Shown one piece after another: positions 1 to 11,124 of a stretch of DNA of 64,000 nt (position 1 is its first letter; every line of letters starts with the position of its first letter). A program made the position numbers and the translations under genes. Source of the DNA: Dysidea avara (taxonomy: Eukaryota; Porifera; Demospongiae; Dictyoceratida; Dysideidae); contig NC_089272.1 of the NCBI RefSeq assembly GCF_963678975.1, forward strand, positions 2,662,359 to 2,726,358, given 5' to 3'. The notes beneath the pieces were generated by a model. The model saw nothing but the letters and a program-made list of their open reading frames with translations. It had not been told where the DNA came from and made no database searches.

Positions 1-85
1 ATCACGATGAGAACATAAGATTTCATATTTCAGGCAGGATTTCATTGAAGGTGTACGAGATTTCGAATTAGTTGGTGACCCCTCG
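1..85. mobile_element. 3' end of a GAGGGGTC-terminus DNA transposon (truncated by window edge)
   Basis: The stretch GGTGTACGAGATT followed about 10 bases later by GGTGACCCCTCG matches the right end of the complete element at 57993-60285, which ends in GTGTACGAGATTCAGG and then GACCCCTCG. The window therefore opens inside another copy. Its left end and target duplication are outside the window. Confidence 0.6.
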
Positions 86-919
86 GGCAGGCATGCCCCC
101 ACGAAACACTCAAAATCATTCATAATTGCAAAAAAGGCTAATGACCCAATGGTGGGCTAGCCAACATACGGTGTTGTATTATTAAAGCTTAAATAACTAG
201 CTACGTAACCATTTCAGTACTGACTGCTTTCGGCAATCGAGGTAGCTATATTCGTCGAGCATCATCGCACGTGCCACAACTGTACTCCAACAAATTCATC
301 CACAGTCCGGTAGAGCTAATACTTTAGTACAAATACAGGTTACTTTACGTTAGCCACAGCCTGTGCTGCAGTCCTAGCACACTGCTGACAGGATGACGTA
401 TTCACTCACTTCACTCAGCGAAATTCAAATGCCATGTATTGCACGAAATCCCACCTGTCTTGCTAGCAGAACTTGTAAGCTTGACAGATCCACCTGACCG
501 GCTGACTGACAAAGTAAAAATAGACTGCACTGCCGTACGTACAAAGGTCCAGTGTGATCGACTCGATAAAATATACTTGGTACATTTATTTAGCTAACAC
601 TTTATCACGTCGTAGACAGTAGGTTCTTAGCATCATCTGGTCTCCTTTGTCGCTTGTGAGTTGTGACTCCTGCCGTGGAGAAGCGGGTCACTCTTTTTAG
701 ATTCAAAAATGTTCTATCACGCGAGTAATCTAGGCTAAATATAGAAGTATGTGTCTAATATTTTCGTTCGATGGATTCAGTCACGAGCGAGTTGAATGTT
801 GTGTGTGCGCATTCACTAGCAACCCCTGGTGATACCGCGTAGTAGTGTACATAATTTACAGTCATTTTCGTGTCAGTTTAATACTTGTGACGAAGGTTTT
901 TTAAAAAAGCATTTAGTGA
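86..919. other. no recognisable gene or repeat
   Basis: No long open frame, LINE or transposon end is recognisable in this stretch. Bases 89-104 contain the CATGCCCCC word that recurs in GC-rich parts of hAT-like elements in this window. Confidence 0.5.
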
Positions 920-964
920 TGGGGGGCAAATTCCCCCCCTTGCCCCCCCTTAGCTACGCCTCTG
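920..964. mobile_element. solo right end of a hAT-like element
   Basis: A G/C-run segment followed by CTACGCCTCTG matches the right ends of the CAGGGGCGTAGCC elements (for example 7287-8055, which ends CTACGCCCCTG). No matching left end is present upstream, so this is a truncated or internally deleted copy. Confidence 0.45.
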
Positions 965-1645
965 GCCGATGTCCTACCGTTATATTGTATATATTATGAT
1001 ATTATTATCAAATTGTTTAAAGGGATACACAAAAGGCATGTGCCTGTACAAGGTGATACCCTTACATACAATCTTTACAGTTACGAAAATACAATTACAA
1101 AAACAGAGCAACATATATACACAATACAAGTACAGAATTAAACAATCACATTAAAATAAACTGTTTCAATCTAGATCTGAAATGTTTAATCTGGCTTCGT
1201 GCCAAAATGTCCTCAGGAATAGTGTTCCACAAGAATGCCACAGATACAAAAAAAACAATAATGGAAAGCATTGATAGTAGAAGAAAACACTTTTAAACTG
1301 AGTTAAGGAGTGCGACCTTGTACACAGCATATTGAACTCAAAGTAATCACTAAAATTTATTCCAGTACGCCCCTTCCAAATATCATAAAAGATTGACAGT
1401 GACAAGAATTGCCATCTAGACTGCAGGGATGGCCATTGCAATTCGCTAATACAGTCATCCAATGATTTGGACCACTGATGTGATTGTGGATTCCAGGTGC
1501 TACAGATCCAGCGTGCTGCTCTGCACTGCACTGATTCAATCAATTTAATGTTAGAAGAAGTAAAGGGAGACCAAACAGGACAGGCATATTCAAGATGGGG
1601 TCTCACAAGGCACTTATACGCAATGTACTCTGATATAGAACACAA
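965..1645 (-). pseudogene. CR1/L2-like LINE, reverse transcriptase C-terminal fragment
   Basis: A minus-strand open frame of about 159 residues (1166-1645) reads LVRPHLEYACPVWSP, then a Q-CRAARW block and a WPSLQ-R block. These are the conserved blocks found after the catalytic domain in CR1/L2/jockey-type LINE reverse transcriptases. The catalytic FADD region is absent, so the copy is 5' truncated, as is usual for LINEs. The 965-1165 part would be 3' untranslated sequence. It abuts the end of RLE family alpha at 1680. Confidence 0.65.
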
Positions 1646-1679
1646 AATGCAAGGAATTCAAACACAAAGAATAGTTTGT

Positions 1680-2182
1680 TTATAAAACTACTGCCCCCGG
1701 GCTCAGGTTTGGGCTAGTTGTAAAAATAGATTTTTTAGCCACTGCTGCAAAGCCCAGTACCGTAAAATCATATGGGCATTGTTCGTCCATAAAGAAACTG
1801 AAAATTGTTGTAACAAATGGGTTCGTCCATAAAGGAACTGAAAATTGTTGTAACAAATGTTTATGAGCCTGTTTGGTTGATGCACCACTTATGGCTGTGG
1901 TGCGTTCAGCGATGGTACGAAGGGTTTGAAGCGCAAATGGTGACCAAACACCAAAAGTTTCTACAACAAGTGGGACAAAGTCACACCCCGCCTCCTCTCC
2001 AACATCTTGATGTCTGTGGTCCTTGGCTAACTCACCAGCTGCAGCAGCTACCCCAGCACAAGAAGAAGAGAAAGAAATGTGAGAAGGCTGGGTAGTGCTA
2101 TGAACAGACACATCAAAATAAGCTGGATGACCATGCTGAAAATCAGGGTGGTACACATCACCTGAGCGAGATTTATCTTCAT
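1680..2182 (-). pseudogene. RLE family alpha LINE, endonuclease (3') part
   Basis: The minus-strand frame (1680-2189) begins near DKSRSGDVYHPDF and continues with AYFDVSV. It then reads a lysine-rich K/H segment and F-x-PLVVETFGVWSPFAL. The order PD, then DVSV, then a basic stretch, then F-x-PLVV resembles the PD-(D/E)XK restriction-like endonuclease at the C-terminus of R2/NeSL/HERO-type non-LTR retrotransposons (inference from the motif order). It is the downstream half of the element whose upstream half lies at 3905-4620. The LINE at 2183-3904 is inserted between the two, at the sequence encoding KEQ / EDKSRSG. An internal 40-bp tandem duplication disrupts the C-terminus. Confidence 0.65.
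1781..1859. repeat. 40-bp tandem duplication
   Basis: Two copies starting GTTCGTCCATAAAG and ending TTGTTGTAACAAATG lie back to back (starts at 1781 and 1821), with one base difference between them. They lie inside the endonuclease frame and duplicate about 13 residues. Confidence 0.85.
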
Positions 2183-3904
2183 AATTCAATTCAATTCAAT
2201 TATTAGCTTTATAGTGCAATGTTACGGGTGTACATGGTTGCACAACAATAAAAGTGAGTTCGTATACAATTGCACTAAAGGTAATCTGGTAAGTACCAGA
2301 TCCCATAACTTAAATTAAGTACTTATCATTACTTATATAATTACAATTAGCTGCTAAATGTATCAAAGTTGGGTGGCTTGGGATGTTTGGAGCAGATGCT
2401 ACAAGGACATGTAAAATGGAAACTATGCTGGTTGTCTGGATCGAAGTTTCTCATAAAATACTGCCATAGGATTTAAGTTAGTTGAAATTTAATGGTAACA
2501 AAGGGTTGAGTTAGGTCAATTACTGGTAAGCTGTTGAAAGTTCGAGGAAGTCTGTTGAAGTAGAAGTTTCTTTGTTGATTAGATGACGTAAAAACATGTT
2601 CAAGTTTGTTACTGGAAGAAGACCTAGTAGAATGGTGACAGAATTTGATGAAGGTCCGGATGTTGAAATGATCAGATGGATTTTGAATTGATTTTATGAA
2701 AAACAGAATGTCACACTGGTCATAAATATACATTAATGGTAGTAGGTTGAGTTTGATAATGCGAGTTGTATAATCAGAAACATAATCGTTGAGGATGTAT
2801 TTGGTAGCTCGGCACTGTATTCTTTCAAGAGCAGAGATATCTTGGATAAGGTAGGGATGCCACAATGGGGAACAATACAGGAGCTGAGACCTAACTAGTG
2901 CTATGTACAGAGTTCTTTTAGTTGTAGTGTTAATAGAGTGGCTGAATGTACATCTAAGCAATCCTAGAGTTCGATAAGCTTTGGATGAAATGTGGTGATA
3001 GTGGTTTCTCCAGGACAGGTCGGTGGATAGAATGATACCAAGGTCACGATGGGTGTTGCTAGATATTATCGAGGAATCGTCAATGTTGTAAGAAGTTAGG
3101 AACTTTGTATTAAAGGAGAAGTGAATAAATTTCTTAGTGTTAAAAGATAAGTTTGAGTCTTGAGACCGGTCAAATAAGGAGTTGAGGTCATCCTGCACTG
3201 TTAAAAATAAGGTGTAATCCAATCACCTTTGGGGGAGTTCTAACTGCTGTGTAAATTAAACTCCTTTGAAGGGAGTTGTAGTACTCCCCAGGGGTGCTCT
3301 AGGAGCAACTAAAAGGTGTTACAAGGGCATTGCAACACTCCCTAAGGGTGTTCTAGGAATAGCTATAAAGGTGTCACGGTACACTTTAAAGATGTTCTAG
3401 TGCTCTCCATGGTGGCATTTTGTTGAAAAGAAATGTAGGCTTGCTATAGCATTCCAGTAACCTTCATGTTGATTTCAATTTATACTCAATGACTACCAAC
3501 AACAAATTAAAACACATTAGCAGTACGCAATAATATGTTTGCAACACCTTATACTTACCACATAGTTGTTTCCAAGTCACTCTTATAGAAGTTAGCAAAC
3601 TGTACTTATAACCTAATTTTCAATAGAAGCATCCAATTGTGGGTTTCAATATAACTAGGTGTAGGCAAACACCCTTACAGTGGCTTAGCTATTATTGGGG
3701 AGTAAAATGACATTTGTGGTGTTCAACAACACCCCAAGTGCTACAATACTTCCCTAGGGTGTTGTAAATACCATGGGTGTACATGAACACCTTTACGATG
3801 GGTGTACCTGTAACACCTCATTTTAACAGTGTGGAGTTTGATAGAATCAAGTAGCTCAAAAATGAGTTTGTAGCATTTAGTGTCATCCGCAAAAGATAAA
3901 GCAT
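2183..3904 (-). pseudogene. CR1-like LINE (family B), split by a CACTG element
   Basis: Reverse transcriptase from the catalytic FADDTKC block (near 3890) to the C-terminus (stop near 2473), followed by about 290 bp of 3' UTR and a short pentanucleotide tail (ATTCA repeats on the plus strand, 2183-2205). Blocks seen: FADD, QDDL, LSFN-KKF-H-SF, LGI-LS-DLSW, RTLGLLR, a YCSPLW block, ERIQCRA and RLPRTFNSLP. The element at 3196-3831 interrupts the frame. Deleting it together with one TG dinucleotide restores a continuous frame across the junction. The LINE is 5' truncated just upstream of FADD and lies within RLE family alpha. Confidence 0.8.
3196..3831. mobile_element. CACTG...CAGTG DNA transposon, non-autonomous (636 bp)
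   Basis: The ends are CACTGTTAAAAATAAGG and CTCATTTTAACAGTG, flanked on both sides by TG (3194-3195 and 3832-3833). Subterminal DNA is packed with GGTGTT/AACACC repeats. No coding capacity was seen. The 2-bp target duplication is supported independently by the interrupted LINE frame. CACTG ends with a 2-bp duplication are compatible with the EnSpm/CACTA (CMC) superfamily. That assignment is inference, because no transposase has been identified. Confidence 0.8.
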
Positions 3905-4620
3905 TGAAACATGTTGCTCCTTCAAAACTCCTGAGTGACTCTGGGACAAAGTATGACAAACAATGTCAACTAGAGCATCATGGCGACGGACCATGGGAAC
4001 ATTCTAGAAGATGGTCACCAAATTGGTCAATGGAAGTAAGACACACACATAATGGGGAAAGTGGAAATAGAGGAATTCCGAGCCACAAAAGAAGGCCAAC
4101 AACAAACTCAGGACCAGGAATAGCCAGATCAAGGGAGACTTGAGGAATAGCTTTGAGCCATCCACTGCTAGTACCAGATGAGTGAGAGAGAGCAGTAAGT
4201 CGAGCACGGTTTCGGATGTTGAAAGAAGCAAATAGTTGGTCATACTGATTTTGATCTAACAGAGCCTGTAAGTCCTGCTGGGTAGCAGAGGGAATAAAGA
4301 TTTCAGATGCAAACCTTTCAAAGGTAGTAACAGCATGGTCTTCATTTGGAAACACTAGATCATGAAAGTCCTGGGATAGAAGATGAGAAGCCAGGAGATG
4401 AACACTATTACATGAACCCAAAAAGGCTGCGGCATCAGAAGAAAAGGATGAGCGCAAGCCCAGACCCCCAAGCGATATGGTAAAGTGGTTTGGCACCAAG
4501 AATCATTAGGAAGACTACATTGTATTATGTGACTTAGGCAAGTTTTAAGATTAGAATCAAACTGTTCTAAAAAGGAATGAAATATACAGAATGGCACTGT
4601 GCGCAAAAGATGAATGATCT
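3905..4620 (-). pseudogene. RLE family alpha LINE, upstream part with CCHC knuckle
   Basis: Two overlapping minus-strand frames (4355-4606 and 3978-4499) form one reverse transcriptase C-terminal region: LSHIIQCSLPNDSWCQTTLP, then LGGLGLRS, a SGSWLKAIP-like block, WLGIPLFP, C-x-C, FGDHLLECSHGP and, past a stop, RRHDALVDIV. The C-x-C...H-x4-C followed by RRHD resembles the zinc knuckle that precedes the endonuclease in R2-like LINEs. A frameshift near 4490 and a TAG at 3978 break it. It continues at 1680-2182 beyond the inserted LINE. Confidence 0.65.
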
Positions 4621-5130
4621 TGCAACTTTCATAGAAGCTGCGTAGTAAATGAAGCTATACATTGTTTGAGATATGTTTACGGAAAATGTGTACCGTATAC
4701 TTTTACAAACACCGTTTACTTCCGTATACTTAAAGTCTTAGTGCGATTATTACTCCAGTCACGTATCATTTTATTTGATTTGTAATTCGTGATTAAAAGA
4801 ATTTGATTAAATAAACTGGGGATATTTAGAAAGTAAATGAGTTCATCTACAGTTGATTGGATCAAGTGTAAGCATAGATTGTAGAGAGGGGGGATAGAAA
4901 ACTAAATTTTACGTGCGCACTCCTCACCTACAGTTCCATTTACACCTTTTAAAACTCTCTTATAAACGCTTATAGAGAAAAGTTGTTTTCTTTGGGGTGT
5001 ACAGTAGCACAAGGCGACTTTATAACTCGAAGCAGAGCTGCCTAATCATTGTTGTCGAAGATTAAGCTGTGCCACAAATTCGTTCTTCAAAGGACATGAA
5101 TCGTTTTGAAGTTACTGATATCCAGAGAAT
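4621..5130. other. no recognisable gene
   Basis: AT-rich sequence without a long frame or a transposon terminus that I can define. Confidence 0.5.
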
Positions 5131-5238
5131 AACATTCGTGCGTCATAATGATTTGCGTGACATCACAGCTCAGTTACTGTCTAAAGTTTGTAATGACGTT
5201 GCCATCGAACCACCTCTTCAATCTCTCAGTGGAGAAGT
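5131..5238 (+). pseudogene. RLE family beta LINE fragment (left piece)
   Basis: The plus-strand translation reads FVRHNDLRD, then an [16 protein letters not shown] block and LQSLSGE. The same block is at 45315-45420 in the longest beta copy, immediately after its CCHC knuckle. It stops abruptly at 5238, and the next residues of the family appear at 6020, so a 0.78 kb insertion separates them. Confidence 0.7.
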
Positions 5239-6019
5239 AATTAGCTAGAGAGTGGCACCGCTATCACCTAATACAGTGACCCCAATATTTTTCACACTAC
5301 TTGTAGGGAAAGATGTAACCATATGCTACATTATCCTAAAATTTCAAAACATTTACTTGCCATGTATTGGGAGTTTGATCTTTCACTGAAACCTTGTAAG
5401 TGTTGGTATTACGAGTCATATGGGGGTATTATGAATCATTACGCTCATAAGGTCATCATGTCATGTTAAATTATGGTAAATGTTATGAAAACATTTGCAG
5501 CAACTCTAAACATTGTCAAAACACCTTAGTTAACGGCTTCATGTCTTTTTCCTGCTTACTACAGAGCTTTTTCTCCAGATCAATTAAGGATTGGAACAAC
5601 TTACCATCTTCCATCGTTGAGAGCAACAATATTGACTCTTTTTCAGCGGAACTGCAAACATTGTATGGAACTCAATAACTGTAATCTTTGTAACTACGTA
5701 GCTAAATTCATTTTATGATTGCTTTTTTTCCTGACCATATCAGCTGTGCTGTCTGCTCAGTAACAATAATAATAATAATAACTACGTGGTAAGGGATACA
5801 GGTAGCTAATCTGGAATGGTATTTCTATAGTGACATGGTTTTAAGTCCTGTGTAACCTCTTAATTGGATTTGTGGTTAGCTTTTGATCACTTTTTATGTT
5901 GAGTTAAAGTTGTAGTATCCTTCCTTTTCATCTTAAATCTCCATGATTCAACCTATTAAATTCATTTTAAGCTATGCGACCCACAATACCCCCTGACCCA
6001 TAATAGACTACCAGCACGT
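5239..6019. mobile_element. insertion within RLE beta, carrying a LINE C 3' end
   Basis: This segment separates two consecutive codon blocks of RLE beta. It includes 5555-5780, a plus-strand CR1-like LINE 3' end (FFSRSIKDWNNLPSS to a TAA at 5676, then the 3' UTR and an AAT-repeat tail) that is almost identical to 28196-28420 on the minus strand. The ends of the outer insertion are not clear to me. Confidence 0.6.
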
Positions 6020-6129
6020 ACTCTACTCCTCAGTCTGCCAACCGACAAGATAATGCCAGAGCCGGTATTCATGCTCGTGAATTTTGGGGGCGGCGGCAAA
6101 GTGCCTTTTTTTTACATAAGGGTGTTTCA

Positions 6130-6300
6130 AGGGGTAGCCAACGTCTTGGGACTCTCGTACACTATCTGAGAAATCCAATTATAAATCCATCGAAATCCAT
6201 GAAATATTTATTGATTGAAATAGTACAGAAATACTTTTTGAAATACTTGACTCTCGTACACAATTTAGAAGTTTGCGTGGGCGGCCGGCGACCCCTTGGG
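6130..6300. mobile_element. short insertion with AGGGGT/ACCCCT ends
   Basis: Interrupts the codons for the conserved V-F-H-P of RLE beta. Starts AGGGGTAGCC and ends GACCCCTTGGG. Flanking octamers GTGTTTCA (6122-6129) and ATGGTTCA (6301-6308) agree at 6 of 8 bases and would be an 8-bp target duplication. The ends resemble those of 57993-60285. The sequence GACTCTCGTACAC occurs near both of its ends. Confidence 0.45.
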
Positions 6301-6532
6301 ATGGTTCATCCAAATGCACAGAGCTACTGCAATACTTCTATTCCATCCGCATATAAACGTCATGAGTAACAGAAGAAGAGGGAGTATGGTGATTGTGTCC
6401 GTGAGGTGGAGTTGGCATCTTTCACTCCTTTAGTTTTCTCGGGGGTATGAGCAAGGAAGCAGTCACTTTTTATCGCGGTTTAGCCGAATTACTTTCCAGA
6501 CGTAACACCATGACCTACAGCAGCACTCTTCC

Positions 6533-6827
6533 CAGGGGCGGATCCAGAGTTTGGAAAGAGGGGGGGGCACCTTGCTAAAAAACAGTTGAAGACCAAAAAA
6601 AAAAAGGTCACAACAATAATAGCTAGTGATCCTTTACCAAATATATCACGTCTGTTATGTAAAATAAAATCCTATTTATGGCTTCATAGGTAAGCTACAC
6701 TGCCTCATGAACATTGTGACTGCTTTATTAGATTAATCGACTGCTCTATTAGAGTATCTCGATCTTGTATGCAATTTCTTTAAGGGGGGGCATTTGCCCC
6801 AAATGCCCCATCCTGGATCCGCCATTG
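6533..6827. mobile_element. hAT-like MITE, 295 bp, 5-bp TSD
   Basis: Starts CAGGGGCGGATCCAG and ends CTGGATCCGCCATTG. The 5-bp direct repeat CTTCC flanks it (6528-6532 and 6828-6832), and removing it rejoins the RLE beta frame. The motif GACTGCTCTATTAGAGTAT with a following TCGATC lies about 55 bp from the right end. CAGGGGCGG ends are typical of hAT elements. A 5-bp duplication fits the hAT5 subgroup better than classic 8-bp hATs (inference). Confidence 0.85.
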
Positions 6828-7286
6828 CTTCCATGGCTTCGTTGTTTGTTGTCCTTTTCTCTTTTAAGATCTGCAACTAGAGTAAGCCACCGATGTTCGA
6901 CCACCATCGGATTGGACGCGATTTTTCTTCAAACTCGCAAAGAAAATTTCTGCTCTTGCTATGCCTTTGGAGAGGTCTAGGTCATAAACTCTTGCATGCA
7001 AAATTTCAGACCTTCAGCTTTCTTCGTCTGACTGCAGGAGCTGCAAAAGTGACCTGTCGGAATGTTCTCAATTCTCGGACAAAAATATGTATTATCGGTC
7101 GAGTGGCACTGCTCGTAATGCTTGAAGCTGATCAAGTATTTCTGTGCTTGATATGAAAGAGCAACTCTTATACTCTCCAAATATATGCAGATTAGTCCTT
7201 ATTGGCTGTGAAATACAAAGCTCCAAAGTCACCTCTGTCGTGCAATCTTAAATTCGGCCACATGTGAAGCTCGTGCAAATCAAATA

Positions 7287-8055
7287 CAGGGGCGTAGCCA
7301 GGATTTTTTGAAGGCGGGTTCCAGCACCAGCATTGAGTTACTAGAAGCAGGGGTCTGGGGGCGCAGCCCCAGCCTCTGAGAGACTTTCAATATTTTAATA
7401 AATCAAAACTCAGCAAATTACTATATTTTATGCAAAAAGTACATTAATTATGATGCATTAAGTGCCCCAGGGATGAAGGTAGTACTAGATAAAGTCACGT
7501 AGTGGAAACAGACAGCATAACACATAGAGACACATATAGTAATCTGTAAGTGATGGTTATATCTCACTGTGGTATAGGAGCCATGAATCCACTGATACAA
7601 ATGACAATCAAAACAATATAACTATACAAATATGCATAGCATGAATTCATTTTGCATAACACAAGTGATAAATTACTGGAGCTCTATATCTTTAAACACT
7701 GCACACCAAAGCTATAGCAGTAAGGTCATGCTAAGTTTTGCATTTAATGTTGGAATGTCTGAAAAACTTCATATGGACATGGATATTTACATGCATGTTC
7801 TATTAAAGTATACCTGACTGCTCTATTAGAGTATATACGTGACTGCTCTATTAGAGTATATCGATCTTTTTAACAAGTTTTGAAGAGGGTTCATGTTACC
7901 TCTGTAAATCCTTCCCTGAGAGATGAATGTAAGTTTTATCAACTCACTCATTTTGTCCTGCCGCACTAAATGGTGTGTTAGGATCCTGCTTGCAGAAGCC
8001 TAAATTTTAAAGGGGGGTTCCTGAACCCCCGGAACCCCCCCTCCCTACGCCCCTG
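7287..8055. mobile_element. hAT-like element, 769 bp, 5-bp TSD
   Basis: Ends CAGGGGCGTAGCCAGG and CTACGCCCCTG. The direct repeat AAATA flanks it (7282-7286 and 8056-8060). The opposite arm of the surrounding inverted repeat (10305-10330) has the uninterrupted site with one AAATA. Two tandem copies of the GACTGCTCTATTAGAGTAT motif start at 7816 and 7841. No transposase frame was found. Confidence 0.88.
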
Positions 8056-8350
8056 AAATAGTTACCTATATCGAATTCAAAGCTATTTTTATGAACATTG
8101 AGAGCATCAGCTACCGTTCAATAGTAAATAGATACATGCACAATGACCGCAACTTGATTTTTGCCCGATCGAATAGCTACATTGCATTTAGGCTTCTCTG
8201 ACAGTAGCAGCCTAGCTACTGCATCCAGCACACACATACACAATCCAAATCCACTTAGTTGGGGTTGTGACTATCCCCTGTCTTAAAAATGTCAAACGTT
8301 TCTCTCCAAAATGTCCAGGACATTAGCCAGATCAAAATACTCTAATAGTG

Positions 8351-8597
8351 CACTGTTAAAAATAAAGAGTAACCAACACTCTGAGAGTTCCCAGTGTAGG
8401 AAGGATTTAACACCCCATAGAGAGTAACCAACACTCTGAAGAGAATAACCATTACTCTGAAGAGCTTCAAAGCATCTGTTACTCCCCAGTTACTCCCCAG
8501 TTACTCCTTTAGAGTAATGGTTACTCTCCAAGGGTGTTAAATCCTCCCTACACTGGGAACTCCTTGAGAGTTGTGGTTACTCTTCATTTTAACAGTG
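8351..8597. mobile_element. CACTG...CAGTG MITE, 247 bp
   Basis: Ends CACTGTTAAAAATAAAGAG and CTCTTCATTTTAACAGTG. The interior is largely self-complementary (GAGTAACC/GGTTACTC words). Flanks are TG on the left and TA on the right. The matching place in the other arm (near 9535) reads TA, so the duplication was probably TA with one copy mutated. Confidence 0.8.
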
Positions 8598-9835
8598 TAG
8601 GCATTCCAGTATCCGAGATTTTTTATAAAAAATTCTCCGTATATTCCCCAATAGAACCCTGGCACAAAATGACAACTCGTGTTAATTTGGGATTGCTCCG
8701 TCGTCCCAGCTCCAATGAGGGTGAAAATCGCTGTGAGGTTTGTCCACACGCTGATCATCATGAAAATCTTAGTTTTATTGTGCGCGTTACATATAAGTAA
8801 GTTTTGTGTTGTTTTGTAATCTTTTCAAGCCTTGTAATGTATGTAGAATACTTTAAAACTTTTTAAAAACGTACGGTCGGGTGGAAGGTAGTCACTGGTG
8901 CTTACTTTAAAGTGCGTAGTTACTTCGCTCGGGTTAGCGATTTTCAGCTCCAGGGCAATTTTCTGATGGTTGTGTCATCAGCTCAAAAGTATAAACCACT
9001 TCAAAGTCGGCATAACAATGCCATAATTGAAACCACAACTCCACCGTAGGTATTGTTGCATCATTGTGGCACCTCCACTTTAGTTGTTTACCTTTATAAG
9101 TTGTTAACTTGATGTTTTTACCAACTTGAGATAGCCACTTGCCTATGGGTATACACCATTGTATTGAGAAGTGTGCAGTAGGTGAAACATATTTGCTCAC
9201 CACAAAGCATACAAAGATCGCTGAGACCCAATAAGACCTGAAGCTACTCTCATTACATGTACAAACTTGCAGCTAGAAGCAACTGCAGTTTCAAGATAGT
9301 CCAGATTGCTAGATGGCTTCCTGATTCAATTGTGCCATTTTCCCCTGTAAAATTTATGGGAAGCCCTGGAGAAAAAAATGTACCTTTCTTCAGTTTTTAA
9401 GCACTGTGCATGCCAAAGTAGCTAATTCCAACCCAACAAACTATATATTTCTAAGATCAGCAATCAATACTCTATCTATTGAGCATATAAAAAGCCCGTT
9501 TTTCCAAAATTTTAAGATCAGTCTGGAATGCCTACTAATAGAGCAGTCAATTACTCTAATTTAACGATCAGCCAATGCATTATCACATGTAATCAGTATC
9601 TAACCGTTGTAATCAACGAAATTCACATATTAATAGTCTAGTTGAAGTGAATATGCCTGGGTGTGGTCCTTAGATTTCTGACTGCTCCAATTGTATTATA
9701 GGTGACTGCTCTATTAGAATGTTTCGTTCTGGCTAATGTCCTGGACATTTTGGAGAGAAACTTTTGACATTTTTAAGACAGGGGTTAGTCAAAACCCCAT
9801 TTAAGTGGATTTGGATTGTGTATGTGTGTGCTGTA

Positions 9836-10150
9836 CAGGGGTGGATCCAGACTATTAAAAAGGGGGTTCCATTTTGGAATTGCAACTTCGGCCTAGCTGT
9901 AAGTTGAAGACCAAAAAAAAGGTCATCACCTGCTGGCAACAGCTGCCCCTCATCATAGATACCCTTACCAACTATATTTCCTTATTTATATCTAGATACA
10001 TAACTTGCTACACTGTTACTCAAAAGACTACTGTGACTACTCTATTAGAGTATATCGATTTGACTGCTCTATTAGAGTATCTCGAGTAAGAGAGGCTCTT
10101 TCAATAGGGGGTTCCATGGAACCCTTGGAACTCCCCCTGGATCCGCCCTG
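9836..10150. mobile_element. hAT-like MITE, 315 bp, 5-bp TSD
   Basis: Ends CAGGGGTGGATCCAG and CTGGATCCGCCCTG, with direct repeats CTGTA at 9831-9835 and 10151-10155. Contains an AAAAAAAGGTC block and a motif pair (10034 and 10062) about 65 bp from its right end, the same layout as 6533-6827. Inserted in the right arm of the 7.09-10.53 kb inverted repeat. Confidence 0.88.
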
Positions 10151-10739
10151 CTGTAGCTAGGCTGCTACTGTCAGAGAAGCCTAAATGCAATGTAGCTATT
10201 CGATCGGGCAAAAATCAAGGTGCGGTCATTGTGCATGTATCTATTTACTATTGAACGGTAGCTGATGCTCTCAATGTTCATAAAAATAGCTTTGAATTCG
10301 ATATAGGTAACTATTTGATTTGCACGAGCTTCACATGTGACCGAATTTAAGATTTCGCGACAGAGGTGACTTTGAAGCTTTGTATTTCACAGCCAATAAA
10401 GACTAAGCCAAATATCTGCATAAATTTGGAGAGTATAAGAGTTGTTCTTTCATATCAAGCACAGAAAGACTTGATCAGCTTCAAGCATTATGAGCAGTGC
10501 CACTCGACCGATAATACATACATATAATGTTCCGTGCTGTTTCTCCGGAAATGCTTAATCCCGGAACACCAAACTTCAGCGCTATAATGCTTCGTTATTA
10601 TAGATTGTTTGCTGGATGAGCGAGAGAATAAGGCTTCCCTGTTTTAAAGATACGAAGAAAACATTGCAGGTAGATCTAGTGGAAATTTTGGCTAGTCTGA
10701 GGTCGCTAATTGCAGACATCAAAGGGGTGATATGATTGA

Positions 10740-11060
10740 AACATATAAGATACTTAAACGACATTATGACTTGGACCCATCTACATTTTTTACTTTAAAT
10801 ACTGCTACCACCAGGGGCCACTCTCTTAAGCTTTTTAAAGAAAGATCAAGATTACTTGTTAGGCAGAACTTTTTCACAAATAGAATAGTCAATCTATGGA
10901 ACTCCTTACCTGACTTTATCATTTCAGCACCAACAGTTGCAACCTTCAAGCTGCGCTTGGATAATTTTTGGAAGCAATCTAGATATGGGCACCTTCAGAG
11001 GCCTGCTAGCCTGGCAAGTTAGCTTGCCTTGGCATCTACAAGCCCATTAAATAATAATAA
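10740..11060 (+). pseudogene. CR1-like LINE (family D) 3' end
   Basis: The plus-strand frame ends with TATTRGHSLKLF, a FFTNRIVNLWNSLPDF block and TVATFKLRLDNFWK, a stop, then a short 3' UTR and an AAT tail (11045-11062). This is the terminal part of a CR1/L2-type reverse transcriptase ORF. A near-identical copy of the last 170 bp lies at 44450-44649, so the family was active recently. Confidence 0.75.
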
Positions 11061-11124
11061 TAAAGTGTTACATGCGCAACACTATCAGGAAAAAGTGATG
11101 CGTGAAAATTTTCTGAGTTGAAAG

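Larger units (their letters stand above)
6020..6890 (+). pseudogene. RLE family beta LINE fragment (right piece), broken by two insertions
   Basis: Continues the block started at 5131: TPQSANRQDNARAG, HAREFWGRRQSAFF, then (after the insertion 6130-6300) HPNAQSY, YKRHE, KKREYGD, REVELASFTPLVFS, and (after 6533-6827) WLR-LLSFSLLRSAT. The D...(F)DVRV-(K)KREY order matches the endonuclease of the longer beta copy at 44650-45998. Several in-frame stops show that it is dead. Confidence 0.7.
7088..10527. mobile_element. long inverted-repeat element, about 3.4 kb, with three nested insertions
   Basis: The sequence starting TGTATTATCGGTCGAGTGG at 7088 is repeated inverted, ending near 10525. The arms pair over their full length once three insertions are removed: 7287-8055 and 8351-8597 in the left arm, 9836-10150 in the right arm. 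Arms meet again at GGCATTCCAG (8600) and CTGGAATGCC (9523). About 0.9 kb between them holds no gene that I recognise. TA dinucleotides flank both outer ends and could be a target duplication. Each arm acts as an empty-site record for the insertions in the other. Confidence 0.75.

Noticed and set aside
3741..3959. 72-residue minus-strand frame as a gene of its own
   Set aside because: It joins the end of the CACTG element to LINE B. Only the FADD-containing part is LINE coding sequence.
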